DNA from: Actinomyces sp. AC-20-1
GTDB lineage: Bacteria; Actinomycetota; Actinomycetes; Actinomycetales; Actinomycetaceae
Length of the DNA stretch: 39,235 bases
Assembly: GCF_023369555.1 (NCBI RefSeq)
Contig: NZ_JACJVC010000021.1
Span: forward strand, 1-39,235
Reading direction: 5' to 3'
Positions 15,533 to 24,295 of this stretch are shown in pieces; within the stretch, counting starts at the first letter, position 1, and every line of letters begins with the position of its first letter. The position numbers were made by a program, and so were the translations under genes. Under the pieces are notes generated by a model. The model ran no database searches, was not told the origin of the DNA, and worked only from the letters and a program-made list of their open reading frames with translations.

Positions 15533-17098
15533 TCAGCGCCCGGCGGGGCCGGCCGCAGGGACGCTCTCGCGACGCACCCGCGGCAGCGGCAGGGACACTG
15601 ATGCGGACTGCCCGACGACGGACCCGCAGGCCTCGGGCGCGCCCGCCCCCAGGAGCGTGCGCACGTCCTCACCCATGGCCGTCATGCCGCGCGGCACCTC
15701 CGGGGTGGCCGTCGGCACGACGTAGCGGTCGTCGTACTTGGCGATGGCCAGCAGGCGGTACATGGCCTCCACCTGCGCGCCGTCCATGCCGACGGCGCCG
15801 GCGATCCGCTCATCGGGCTCGCGCCCCAGGCGCACCTCGCGCATGTGCGAGCGCATCGCGGCCAGGCGGCGCAGGACCCTCTCCACCGGGTCCGTGTCCC
15901 CCGCGGTCAGCAGGGCGGCCAGGTACTCCAGCGGGATGCGCATCTCGGACACGGCCGTGAGCAGGACCCGGTGGTCCTCCCCGTCCAGGCCGGCGGCCGC
16001 GACCTCGTCGACCACGGGAGACAGCGGCGGGATGTACCAGACCATCGGCATGGTGCGGTACTCGGGGTGCAGGGGCAGGGCCACCTCGTAGGTGGAGATG
16101 AGGTCCCACACGGGCGAGTCCTGGGCGGCCGTGATCCACGACTCGGGCACGCCCTCGGCGCGGGCGGCGGCGATGACCTGCGGGTCGCGCGGGTCGAGGA
16201 GGATCTCGCGCTGGGCCATGTACAGGTCCTGCGGGTCCGGCACGGCGGCGGCCTGGGAGACGCGGTCGGCGTCGTAGAGCAGGACGCCGAGGTAGCGCAG
16301 ACGCCCGACGCAGGTCTCGGAGCACACGGTTGGCAGGCCCGCCTCCAGGCGCGGGTAGCACAGGGTGCACTTCTCGGCCTTGCCGGTGGCGTGGTTGAAG
16401 TAGACCTTCTTGTAGGGGCAGGCGCTCACGCACATGCGCCAGCCGCGGCAGGCGTCCTGGTCGACGAGCACGATGCCGTCCTCGGTGCGCTTGTACATCG
16501 CGCCCGAGGGGCAGGCGGACACGCAGGTGGGGTTGAGGCAGTGCTCGCAGATGCGCGGCAGGTAGAACATGAAGGTCTGGTCGATGCTCGTCTCGACCTT
16601 GCGGCCCATGGCCTGCAGGACGGGGTCGTCCTGCAGGGTCTCGGTGGAGCCGCCCAGGTCGTCGTCCCAGTTCGGGCCCCACTGGATGGTGGGCATGTAC
16701 TCGCCCGTCAGCTGGCTCCTGGCGCGGGCCACGGGCAGGGCGGGGGAGTCCTTCGGGGCGGACAGGAGCTTGTCGTACTCGTAGGTCCAGGGCTCGTAGT
16801 AGTCCTCGACCGTGGGCATGTCCGGGTTGGCGAAGATCTGGGCCAGACGGCGCAGGCGCCCGCCCGAGCGGGGCACGAGGCGGCCGCCGGCGCTGCGCGT
16901 CCAGCCGCCCCGCCAGCGCTCCTGGTCCTCCCAGCCCTTGGGGTAGCCGACGCCGGGGCGGGTCTCGACGTTGTTGAACCACATGTACTCGGTGCCCTCG
17001 CGGTTCGTCCACGCCTGCTTGCACGTGACGGAGCACGTGTGGCAGCCGATGCACTTGTCGAGGTTCATCACCATCGCGATCTGGGCCATCACCTTCAT
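15533..17098 (-). CDS. narH: respiratory nitrate reductase, beta (Fe-S) subunit NarH
   Basis: Electron-transfer subunit of NarGHI, 521 aa, close to the usual ~510. The first ferredoxin motif (CIGCHTCSVTC) is near residue 16. The others are CEHCLNPTCVSACP near 185, CRGWRMCVSACP near 217 (Trp in place of one Cys, as expected for the [3Fe-4S] cluster of NarH) and CTLCYPRLEAGLPTVCSETC near 245. The start is fixed by the conserved MKVMAQIAMVMNLDKCIGCH and a strong AGGAGG about ten bases upstream. The stop of narG and this ATG overlap as TGATG. The frame is open far upstream into narG on the same strand, so an automatic caller could pick a start much too early. Confidence 0.96.
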   Translation of the reverse strand: MKVMAQIAMVMNLDKCIGCHTCSVTCKQAWTNREGTEYMWFNNVETRPGVGYPKGWEDQERWRGGWTRSAGGRLVPRSGGRLRRLAQIFANPDMPTVEDYYEPWTYEYDKLLSAPKDSPALPVARARSQLTGEYMPTIQWGPNWDDDLGGSTETLQDDPVLQAMGRKVETSIDQTFMFYLPRICEHCLNPTCVSACPSGAMYKRTEDGIVLVDQDACRGWRMCVSACPYKKVYFNHATGKAEKCTLCYPRLEAGLPTVCSETCVGRLRYLGVLLYDADRVSQAAAVPDPQDLYMAQREILLDPRDPQVIAAARAEGVPESWITAAQDSPVWDLISTYEVALPLHPEYRTMPMVWYIPPLSPVVDEVAAAGLDGEDHRVLLTAVSEMRIPLEYLAALLTAGDTDPVERVLRRLAAMRSHMREVRLGREPDERIAGAVGMDGAQVEAMYRLLAIAKYDDRYVVPTATPEVPRGMTAMGEDVRTLLGAGAPEACGSVVGQSASVSLPLPRVRRESVPAAGPAGR

Positions 17099-20000
17099 CA
17101 GAAGGTCACCTCCTGGTTGCTGCGACGACGGATGACGGTGACCTCGTCGCGGTTGTTGCCGGTGGGGCCGATGTAGTTGAAGGCGTAGGACAGCTGGGCG
17201 TAGCCGCCGGCGAAGTGGCTCGGCTTGAGCACGATGCGGGTCATGGAGTTGTGGGTGCCGCCGCGGCGTCCCGAGCCCTCGGTCAGCGGGGTGTTCATCG
17301 TGCGCTCCTGGGCGTGGTGCATGAACACCGTGCCCTCGGGGATGCGGTGGGAGACGATGGCGCGCGCCGCCACGATGCCGTTGCGGTTGGTCGCCTCGAT
17401 CCACTCGTTGTCGCGCACGCCGATCTTGGCGGCGTCGGCCGGGCTCATCCACACGGTCTGGCCGCCGCGCCCCAGGGTGAGCATGTGCAGGTTGTCGTAG
17501 TACTGGGAGTGGATCGCCCACTTGTTGTGGACGGTGAGGTAGCGCACCGCGACCTGGAGCTCGCCGGAGCGCGCCGTGGAGACGGTGCCGGGGGCGGCCT
17601 CCCCGTACAGGCTCGTGAAGTCCAGCGGCGGGCGGAACTGGGGCAGGCACTCGCCCATGTCCCGCAGCCAGTCGTGGTCGAGGTAGTAGTGCATGCGGCC
17701 GGTGAGCGTGTGCCAGGGCTTGGCGTGCTCGACGTTGACGACGAAGGCGCTGTAGCGGCGCCCGCCGTGCTCCGAGCCGGACCACTCCGGCGTCGTGATG
17801 ACCGGCTGCGGCTTGACCTGCGTGTCGGCGAAGGTCACGAGCTTGCCGGCCTCCTCCTCGCTCAGCTCGACCAGCCCGGTGCCGGTGCGCTGGGACAGTG
17901 TCCGCCACCCCTCGGTGGCCACGCGCCCGTTGGTCGCGCCGGACATGTGCATGACGCCGTCGCCGGCGCGGATGGGCGTGTCCACCAGCGGGCGGCCCTC
18001 GGCGGCGCCGCTGCCGGTGCCGTGGGCGGCCGCCAGGCGGCCCATCTCCTTGTCCGGCACGAGGGCGATGCCCTTGGTGGGCAGGCCGAGCCTCTCCACC
18101 AGCGGGCCCAGCGCGTTGAACTTGTTGAGGACCTGCGTGTAGTCGCGCTCGACGGGCACGAGCTTGGGCATCGTCACGCCCGGGACCCAGTCGTTGGGCA
18201 TGGAGGACACGTCGCCGTGCGCCATCGTCAGGGCGTCGGGGGTGTCGTGGTTGAGCGGGGCGGCGACGACGTCCGTCTGGGTGCCCAGGTACGTCGGGGC
18301 CCACTCGGAGACCATCCGGGCGAGCTGCTGGTAGATGTCGAAGTCGCTGCGCGCCTCCCACGGCGGGTTGATCGCCATGTTGAAGGAGTGGATGAAGGGG
18401 TGCATGTCCGTGGTCGACAGGTCGTACTTCTCGTACCAGGTGGCGGCGGGCAGCACGACGTCGGAGTGCAGGGTGGTGGAGGTGTTGCGGAAGTCCGCGG
18501 TCCACATGAGGTCGAGCTTGCCCTGGGGGGCCTCGTCGCGCCACGTCATCGAGGACGGGCGGCGGCCCTCGGGCGTCTCGGTGGCGTTGACGTCGTTGTC
18601 GGCCCCCACCATGTGGCGCAGGAAGAACTCGGTGCCCTTGGCGGAGGAGCCGAGCAGGTTCGTGCGCCAGGAGGCGAGGACGCGCGGGAAGTTCTCCTCG
18701 GCGTCCGGGTCCTCGCAGGCGAAGCGCAGCTCGCCCTTGCGCAGCTGGTCGACGACGTACTCCTTCGGGTCCATGCCGGCCTCGCGGGCCTGCTGGCCCA
18801 GCAGCAGGGGGCTGCGGTTGAAGGTGGGGTACGACGGCGTCCAGCCGCGCTTCATCGCCTCGACCATCGTGTCCGAGACGGTCTTGCCGGCCAGGGTGCC
18901 GGCGCCCAGCGGGGAGGCCAGGCGCTCCGCCGGGGTGTCGTCGTAGCGCCACTGGTCGGTCGTGAGGTACCAGAATCCGGTGGAGATCATCTGGCGGGCG
19001 GGTCGCTGCCAGTCGAGGGCGAAGGCCCACTGCTGCCAGCCCGAGACGGGGCGGACCTTCTCCTGTCCGACGTAGTGCGCCCAGCCGCCGCCGTTGACGC
19101 CCTGGGTGGCGCACATGGAGGTCAGTGCCAGGATCGTCCGGTAGATCTCGTCGGCGTGGTAGTAGTGGTTGATGCCCGCGCCCATGAGGACCTGGGAGCG
19201 GCCGCCGGACTCGATGGCGTTCTGGGCGAACTCACGGGCCACGCGGATGGCTGCGGGGGCGGCCACGCCGGTGAGCTCGCTGGCCCAGGCCGGGGTGCCG
19301 GGCACGGTCGCGTCGTGGTAGTCCTCGGGCCACTGGCCGGGCAGGCCGGGTCGCTGGACGGCGTAGTTGGCGAGCAGCAGGTCGTAGACGGTGGTCACGA
19401 GGCGGCCGTCGGCCAGGCGGGTGGCGGGCACTCCGCGGCGCACGACGCCGCCGCCCACCGTGCCGGTGGGGGTCTGGGAGCCGGGCAGGTCGAAGCGCGG
19501 CAGCAGGATCTCGGTGGCCTCGACCTCGTGGCCGGCGGTGCGCAGCTCCTCGATGCTCATCACCGGGTCCAGGCCCTCCATGAGCAGGTTCCACCGGCCC
19601 ATGCCCTCCGGGTTGAAGCGGTCGGCGAGCGTTCCCCCGGGGTCCTGGGGGCCGCGCTCGCGGTCCCACACGAGGGGGCGGAAGCTGTTGCTCGGCATGC
19701 CCTCGGCGACGCCGTCGACCTCGTCGGCGGTGACGAAGCGGCCGGGGACGGTGCCGGTGGCGTCGGGGGAGTCGACGAGCTCGACGAGGAAGGGCGAGTC
19801 GGTGTGGCGGCGCATGTAGTCCAGGAAGAAGGGCTCGCGCCGTCCGACGTGGAACTCGCTGAGGATGACGTGTCCCATGGCCATGGCCAGCGCGCCGTCG
19901 GTGCCGGGGGCCACGCGCAGCCACTGGTCGACGAACTTCGTGTTCTCGGCGTAGTCGGGGGACACGCCGACGACCTTCTGCCCGTGGTAGCGGGCCTCGG

Positions 20001-20859
20001 TCATGAAGTGGGCGTCGGGGGTGCGGGTCAGGGGCAGGTTCGAGCCCCACATGATGAGGTACTGGGCGTTGTACCAGTCGCCGGCCTCGGGCACGTCCGT
20101 CTGGTCGCCAAAGACCTGGGGCGAGGCGGGCGGCAGGTCCGCGTACCAGTCGTAGAAGGACAGCATGGTGCCGCCGATGAGCTCGTGGAAGCGGGCGCCC
20201 GCCCCGTAGGAGATCATCGACATGGCGGGGATGACGGAGAAGCCGGCGCAGCGGTCCGGGCCCCAGGTGCGGATCGTGTGGACGTAGGCGGCGGCGATGA
20301 TGTCCATGGCCTCGTCCCAGCCGACCCGGACCATGCCGCCCTTGCCGCGGGCGGACTTGTAGGCGCGGGAGGTCTCGGGGTCCCCGGTGACCTCGGCCCA
20401 GGCGGCGACGGCGTCGCCGTCGTGCCGCTTCCTGGCGGCGCGGAAGGCGTCGAGCAGGACGGAGCGCACGTAGGGGTAGCGGATGCGGGTGGGGGAGTAG
20501 GTGTACCAGGAGAAGGCGGCGCCGCGGGGGCAGCCGCGGGGCTCGTACTCGGGCATGTCCGGCCCGGTGGTGGGGTAGTCGGTGATCTGCTTCTCCCAGG
20601 TGATGACGCCGTCGGTGACGTAGACCTCCCAGGCGCACGAGCCCGTGCAGTTCACCCCGTGGGTGGAGTGGACCATCTTGTCGTGGCTCCAGCGGTGGCG
20701 GTAGAAGGTGTCGGCCTCGCGCCCGCCCTCGAGGAAGAGGCGGCGGGCGTCGGCGGAGGGCGTGCCGCGGCGCAGGTAGGAGCCCATCTTGAACAGGCCG
20801 GGCACGGACTCGACGGGGGCTCCGGGGCTGGGGGCGACGGGGTCGGTGGGAGCGGTCAT
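17098..20859 (-). CDS. narG: respiratory nitrate reductase, alpha (Mo-bisMGD) subunit NarG
   Basis: Catalytic subunit that reduces nitrate to nitrite at the cytoplasmic face, 1253 aa. The FS0 [4Fe-4S] site has the His-ligated pattern of NarG: HGVNCTGSC (His67, Cys71, Cys75) and Cys110 in PRGCPRG. The Mo ligand region follows the family closely (SFYDWYADLPPASPQ, then DQTDVPEAGDWYN, supplying the Asp ligand). GGGWAHYVGQEKVRP and DMHPFIHSFN are other conserved blocks. There is no twin-Arg signal, consistent with an inward-facing membrane-bound NarGHI rather than a periplasmic or outward form. The ATG has AAGGAA upstream; 40 nt separate it from narK. Confidence 0.97.
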   Translation of the reverse strand: MTAPTDPVAPSPGAPVESVPGLFKMGSYLRRGTPSADARRLFLEGGREADTFYRHRWSHDKMVHSTHGVNCTGSCAWEVYVTDGVITWEKQITDYPTTGPDMPEYEPRGCPRGAAFSWYTYSPTRIRYPYVRSVLLDAFRAARKRHDGDAVAAWAEVTGDPETSRAYKSARGKGGMVRVGWDEAMDIIAAAYVHTIRTWGPDRCAGFSVIPAMSMISYGAGARFHELIGGTMLSFYDWYADLPPASPQVFGDQTDVPEAGDWYNAQYLIMWGSNLPLTRTPDAHFMTEARYHGQKVVGVSPDYAENTKFVDQWLRVAPGTDGALAMAMGHVILSEFHVGRREPFFLDYMRRHTDSPFLVELVDSPDATGTVPGRFVTADEVDGVAEGMPSNSFRPLVWDRERGPQDPGGTLADRFNPEGMGRWNLLMEGLDPVMSIEELRTAGHEVEATEILLPRFDLPGSQTPTGTVGGGVVRRGVPATRLADGRLVTTVYDLLLANYAVQRPGLPGQWPEDYHDATVPGTPAWASELTGVAAPAAIRVAREFAQNAIESGGRSQVLMGAGINHYYHADEIYRTILALTSMCATQGVNGGGWAHYVGQEKVRPVSGWQQWAFALDWQRPARQMISTGFWYLTTDQWRYDDTPAERLASPLGAGTLAGKTVSDTMVEAMKRGWTPSYPTFNRSPLLLGQQAREAGMDPKEYVVDQLRKGELRFACEDPDAEENFPRVLASWRTNLLGSSAKGTEFFLRHMVGADNDVNATETPEGRRPSSMTWRDEAPQGKLDLMWTADFRNTSTTLHSDVVLPAATWYEKYDLSTTDMHPFIHSFNMAINPPWEARSDFDIYQQLARMVSEWAPTYLGTQTDVVAAPLNHDTPDALTMAHGDVSSMPNDWVPGVTMPKLVPVERDYTQVLNKFNALGPLVERLGLPTKGIALVPDKEMGRLAAAHGTGSGAAEGRPLVDTPIRAGDGVMHMSGATNGRVATEGWRTLSQRTGTGLVELSEEEAGKLVTFADTQVKPQPVITTPEWSGSEHGGRRYSAFVVNVEHAKPWHTLTGRMHYYLDHDWLRDMGECLPQFRPPLDFTSLYGEAAPGTVSTARSGELQVAVRYLTVHNKWAIHSQYYDNLHMLTLGRGGQTVWMSPADAAKIGVRDNEWIEATNRNGIVAARAIVSHRIPEGTVFMHHAQERTMNTPLTEGSGRRGGTHNSMTRIVLKPSHFAGGYAQLSYAFNYIGPTGNNRDEVTVIRRRSNQEVTF

Positions 20860-20899
20860 CTCGGTTCCTTGGCGTGCGTGAGGGGGCGGTGGGCGGGGC

Positions 20900-22252
20900 T
20901 CAGCCCGGGCGCTTGGCGTTGGGACGGGCGTAGCGGACCCAGCAGATGACGGCGCACAGGACGCAGAAGGCCGCGCAGCCGTAGAAGAAGACGGAGGTCT
21001 CGATGACGGTCAGCGCGATGCCGACGAGGAAGGGGCCCAGCGAGGCGACGGCGGCGGTGAAGCCGATCGCTCCGCCCGCCTGCCGCTTGGGCATGATCAT
21101 CGGCATCTGCTTGAAGGTGGAGGCGTTGCCGACCCCGGCGAAGAAGAACATGGTGAGCAGGCCGGCCATGAAGACGGGGAAGTCTCCGGGCGAGTCCGCG
21201 GTGGCGGCCTGGAAGCCGCAGAAGGCCATGGAGGCGGCCATGCCGATGGCGGAGACGAAGGTCCAGATGGCGCCGCCGAAGCGGTCGCACAGGGGGCCCC
21301 AGGCGAAGCGGAGGAAGGAGCCGATGAGGGTGCCGATGAAGGCGTAGGAGGCGCCCTTGGGCAGGTCCGTGGCGGCCAGGGTCTCGGCGAGGGCGGAGGA
21401 GGCGCCGTAGGTGTTGTTGATGATGTTGGCGGTCTGCGCGGCGAAGCCGGAGAAGATGCCGAAGGTCATGATGTAGAGGACGGTCATGAGCCAGGTGTCG
21501 GGGTTGCCGAAGATGTCGAGCTGCTGCCTGACGTTGGCCTTGACCGGCACGTCCTTGATGAAGCGGAAGGCCAGGACGGCTGCGACGAGGGACCAGGGCA
21601 GGAAGAAGACGGTGGCGTTGACGACCATCGGTGCGCCCTCCTCGAAGGGGGCGACCCAGGTCAGGCTCAGCAGGGAGGTGCTCAGCAGGACGGGGGTGGC
21701 GAGCTGGATGACGCTCATGCCCATGTTGCCCAGGCCGCCCTGCAGGCCCAGGGCCGTGCCCTGCAGGCGCTTGGGGAAGTAGAAGCCGGTGGAGGGCATG
21801 TAGCCGGAGAAGGTGGCGGCGCCGATGCCGCAGGTGAAGGCGAGGCCCAGCAGCACGCCGAAGGAGGTGCCGGGGTCCTGCACGGCGAAGAACCAGCCGA
21901 GCATCGGCAGGACGAAGAGGAGGGAGGACCAGCCGATCATCTTGCGCGAGCCGATGGTGGCGGGCAGGAACATGTAGATGAGCCTGAGGGCGCCGCAGGA
22001 CAGGCCCGGCATCGAGGTGATCCAGTAGATCTCGTTCTTGCTCAGGTCGAAGCCGATCTCGTTCAGGCGCGGTGCGATGGCGCTGGGCAGGAACCAGACG
22101 GTGAAGCCGAGCATGAGCGAGAAGGTCGTGATGGCCAGGGTCGTCCACGCGATCCGGGAGCTCCAGCGCTCGGGGTCCTCGGGGTTCCAGCCGCGCAGGA
22201 CCGTGCCCGAGGTGTCGAGAGCGGGCAGGTCCTGCCCGTCGGTGCTGCTCAT
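20900..22252 (-). CDS. narK: nitrate/nitrite transporter NarK (MFS)
   Basis: Major-facilitator permease of the nitrate-nitrite porter family, 450 aa with about twelve hydrophobic segments. Family features include WFLPSAIAPRLNEIG near residue 50, the Gly-rich GLQGGLGNMGMSV block near 168 (nitrate signature) and RFAWGPLCDRFGGA near 315. The ATG at 22252 is chosen because AGGAG lies five bases upstream; the frame is open to 22417 but that extension is basic and Pro-rich. It is the first gene of narKGHJI and is divergent from mogA. One copy of NarK suggests nitrate/nitrite exchange or nitrate uptake for respiration. Confidence 0.95.
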   Translation of the reverse strand: MSSTDGQDLPALDTSGTVLRGWNPEDPERWSSRIAWTTLAITTFSLMLGFTVWFLPSAIAPRLNEIGFDLSKNEIYWITSMPGLSCGALRLIYMFLPATIGSRKMIGWSSLLFVLPMLGWFFAVQDPGTSFGVLLGLAFTCGIGAATFSGYMPSTGFYFPKRLQGTALGLQGGLGNMGMSVIQLATPVLLSTSLLSLTWVAPFEEGAPMVVNATVFFLPWSLVAAVLAFRFIKDVPVKANVRQQLDIFGNPDTWLMTVLYIMTFGIFSGFAAQTANIINNTYGASSALAETLAATDLPKGASYAFIGTLIGSFLRFAWGPLCDRFGGAIWTFVSAIGMAASMAFCGFQAATADSPGDFPVFMAGLLTMFFFAGVGNASTFKQMPMIMPKRQAGGAIGFTAAVASLGPFLVGIALTVIETSVFFYGCAAFCVLCAVICWVRYARPNAKRPG

Positions 22253-22381
22253 GAGTGCTCCTGACTGACGCGCCGCGCGGAGACGGGCGCCGAGGGGGAT
22301 CGAGGGGGTGGGGACGGCTCCCTGCCATGATGGGCGCGGTGCCGCTGGGGTGCGCTGGGTGGACGTTTGTCCTGGAACAGC

Positions 22382-22415
22382 GCGGTTTCCCCGCCGTGTG
22401 TTTTTCACGGACCGC
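22382..22415 (-). promoter_or_regulatory. dyad-rich element upstream of narK
   Basis: Within the 270-nt narK/mogA gap, CCGTG (22394-22398) pairs with CACGG (22406-22410) across 7 bases. The outer GCGGT (22382-22386) pairs with ACCGC (22411-22415), leaving a one-sided 7-base bulge. A second dyad, CGCAT/ATGCG, spans 22418-22441 and overlaps the most AT-rich part. This could be an operator, or an RNA hairpin if transcription starts upstream of it. Known FNR, CRP/GlxR or NarL consensus sites were not matched. The rest of the gap (22253-22381, 22442-22510) shows nothing clear. Confidence 0.35.
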
Positions 22416-22510
22416 ATCGCATTAAGTCATGTGCTCATGCGCAAATAAGTGACGGCGGACACATCCGCGGGGTGCCTGCCGGTGGGGCCGGCCCTCCGGG
22501 CGTGAACGTC

Positions 22511-22522
22511 TACGGTGTGACC
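22511..22522 (+). promoter_or_regulatory. probable -10 box of a leaderless mogA transcript
   Basis: TACGGT at 22511-22516 is followed by six bases and the mogA ATG at 22523. There is no Shine-Dalgarno sequence and no obvious -35 element. Confidence 0.45.
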
Positions 22523-23098
22523 ATGCGCACGTCCCCCCAGCCCACCCCCCAGCCGGCCGCTCAGCCCGACGCCGACGCCGTCGTCCAGAAGGCTCTCATG
22601 CCCCTCGAGGCACCCGTCCGCGGCGCCGTCATCACCGTCTCCGACCGCTGCGCCCGCGGCCAGCGGGAGGACTCCTCGGGCCCGCTCGCCCAGCGCCTGC
22701 TCGGCGAGCACGGCGTCGTCGTCGACACGGTCGTCGTCGTCCCCGACGACGTCGAGGCCGTGAGGGCCGCCATCCGCAGCGCCGTCGCCGACGGCGCCCG
22801 CGTCGTCCTGACCGCCGGCGGCACCGGCGTCACCCCCTACGACCTCACCCCCGAGGCGACCGCCCCGCTGCTCGCCACCCGCCTCGAGGGCCTCGAGGCC
22901 CAGGTCCGCGCCCACGGCCTGACCAAGACCCCGCTGGCCGGGCTCTCGCGCGGCCTCGTCGGCGTCACGAGCCGCCGGGCCGACGGCGCCCTCGTCGTCA
23001 ACGCCCCCGGCTCACGCGGCGGGGTCAAGGACGCGGTCGGAGTCATCGGTCCGCTCGTGCCCCACGTCCTCGAGCAGCTCGGCGGCGGCGACCACTGA
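22523..23098 (+). CDS. mogA: molybdopterin adenylyltransferase MogA/MoaB family
   Basis: Adenylates molybdopterin before Mo insertion by MoeA. The protein is 191 aa. Signatures: GAVITVSDRCARGQREDSSG near residue 35, VLTAGGTGVTPYDLTPEAT near 95 and NAPGSRGGVKDAVGVI near 160, which form the MPT-binding pocket. The ATG at 22523 follows a TANNNT box by six bases; the frame is open upstream but that region has no conserved sequence. It is divergent from narK and converges on mobA with a 14-nt gap. MogA and MoaB share this fold; as the only such single-domain gene here it should serve as MogA. Confidence 0.92.
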   Translation: MRTSPQPTPQPAAQPDADAVVQKALMPLEAPVRGAVITVSDRCARGQREDSSGPLAQRLLGEHGVVVDTVVVVPDDVEAVRAAIRSAVADGARVVLTAGGTGVTPYDLTPEATAPLLATRLEGLEAQVRAHGLTKTPLAGLSRGLVGVTSRRADGALVVNAPGSRGGVKDAVGVIGPLVPHVLEQLGGGDH

Positions 23099-23112
23099 GC
23101 ACGGTCGGCCCC

Positions 23113-23790
23113 TCAACCGCCCCGCTCCCAGGCGGCGACCTCCTCCCAGGTGTCCAGGTCCCGCCCCACGCCCCGCAGCGCCCCCAGGTCCGCCTCGAGG
23201 AGCACCAGCGCCCCGAGCGCGCGCCTGACCGCCACGTCGCGCAGCGGCGCCCCGCCGGGTGCGACGACCGCAGCCAGAGGACCCGTGCGGTAGACGCCGA
23301 CGAGGTACTGGCGGTGGGCGCCGTCCACGCTCACCGCCCCGTCCGCCCCCGGTGAGGCTGCCAGGCGGGCCGCGAGCACCGGCAGGGCCCGCCACGCCTC
23401 GGGTGCGTCGCAGGCGAGCAGGGCCGTCGTCGGGGCGGGCGCGCGCCCCTCGGCGCGCAGGGCGAGCAGGCCCGCCCCCGCCCCCGCCACGGGCCCGCCC
23501 AGCGGCGGGTCCTCCAGCGCCCGCAGCACGCCGTCGGGCAGGGACACGTCCTCAGGGGCCACGACGACGACCCCGCCCAGCGCCAGCGGGCCGCGCAGGC
23601 TGTCCAGACCCCGGAGCACGTGGTCGATGAGACGGCCCCCGCGCGCCACGACGTCGGGCTTGGAGACCCCGCCCAGGCGCGCGCCCGTGCCGCCCGCGAG
23701 CACGACGACGTCCAGGCCCCCCGCCCCGACGGCGGTGGGCGCGAGCACCGGCGCGCCCGCGGGCGGGCCACCGGCCCCGGCCCGGTGCAC
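23113..23790 (-). CDS. mobA: molybdenum cofactor guanylyltransferase MobA-like
   Basis: Transfers GMP from GTP to Mo-MPT to make the MGD cofactor that NarG needs. The nucleotide-binding motif VVLAGGTGARLGGVSKPDV is close to the N-terminus, and LLACDAPEAW marks the metal-binding Asp. Length is 225 aa from the GTG at 23790, four bases after the moaC stop, with GAGGG eight bases upstream. A GTG at 23817 overlapping moaC is possible but has no ribosome site. The sequence after the motif is more Ala/Gly-rich and less conserved than textbook MobA, so a related NTP transferase is a minor alternative; context strongly favours MobA. Confidence 0.85.
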   Translation of the reverse strand: MHRAGAGGPPAGAPVLAPTAVGAGGLDVVVLAGGTGARLGGVSKPDVVARGGRLIDHVLRGLDSLRGPLALGGVVVVAPEDVSLPDGVLRALEDPPLGGPVAGAGAGLLALRAEGRAPAPTTALLACDAPEAWRALPVLAARLAASPGADGAVSVDGAHRQYLVGVYRTGPLAAVVAPGGAPLRDVAVRRALGALVLLEADLGALRGVGRDLDTWEEVAAWERGG

Positions 23791-23794
23791 CGCC

Positions 23795-24295
23795 TCAGCC
23801 CTCGTCGTCGGCCGCACGGACCCAGTCGCCCGAGCGGCCCCCCGACTTCGCCGTCACCCTCGCCTCGCGCAGGCACACCGAGCGGTCCACCCCCTTGACC
23901 ATGTCCACGACCGCCAGGCCCGCCACCGTCGCGGCCGTCAGCGCCTCCATCTCCACGCCTGTGCGCTCCGCCGTGCGCACCGTCGTCTCGATGCGCACAC
24001 CCCCGTCCTCGACGGCGAGGTCGACACGGCACCCGTGCACGCCGATGACGTGCGCCAGCGGCAGCAGGTCGGGCACCCTCTTCGCCGCCGCGATGCCCGC
24101 CACCCGCGCTACGGCCAGCACGTCGCCCTTGGGGACGCTGCCCTCGCGCAGGGCGGCGACCACCAGCGGGGAGCACTGGACGAAGGCGCTCGCGCTCGCG
24201 GTGCGCACGGTCGGCTGCTTGGTGGTGACGTCCACCATGTAGGCAGCACCGGCCTCGTCCAGGTGGGTCAGGCGGATCTGGGAGGGGTCAGTCAC
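23795..24295 (-). CDS. moaC: cyclic pyranopterin monophosphate synthase MoaC
   Basis: Converts the MoaA product 3',8-cH2GTP to cyclic pyranopterin monophosphate. The protein is 166 aa, the usual length. Conserved blocks: MVDVTTKQPTVRTASA near residue 20, LLPLAHVIGVHGC near 78 (substrate-binding loop), VRTAERTGVEMEALTA near 107 and VVDMVKGVDR near 130. The GTG start at 24295 overlaps the end of moeA by 8 nt, so the two are probably translationally coupled. Gene order on the transcript is moeA-moaC-mobA. Confidence 0.95.
   Translation of the reverse strand: MTDPSQIRLTHLDEAGAAYMVDVTTKQPTVRTASASAFVQCSPLVVAALREGSVPKGDVLAVARVAGIAAAKRVPDLLPLAHVIGVHGCRVDLAVEDGGVRIETTVRTAERTGVEMEALTAATVAGLAVVDMVKGVDRSVCLREARVTAKSGGRSGDWVRAADDEG

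Noticed and set aside
15533-19114. A 1193-residue minus-strand frame that ends as narH.
   Set aside because: Its first ~670 residues are an Arg/Pro-rich shadow of narG; the true NarH starts at 17098 with a conserved N-terminus and strong ribosome site.
17215-20949. Long plus-strand frame (1244 residues) opposite narG.
   Set aside because: Gly/Val/Ala-rich antisense shadow typical of very GC-rich DNA; NarG on the minus strand is unambiguous.
22394-22410. CCGTG-N7-CACGG upstream of narK as a CRP/GlxR site.
   Set aside because: The spacing does not fit the 16-bp TGTGA-N6-TCACA consensus (arms are off by one base and lack the flanking match), so it is reported only as a dyad.
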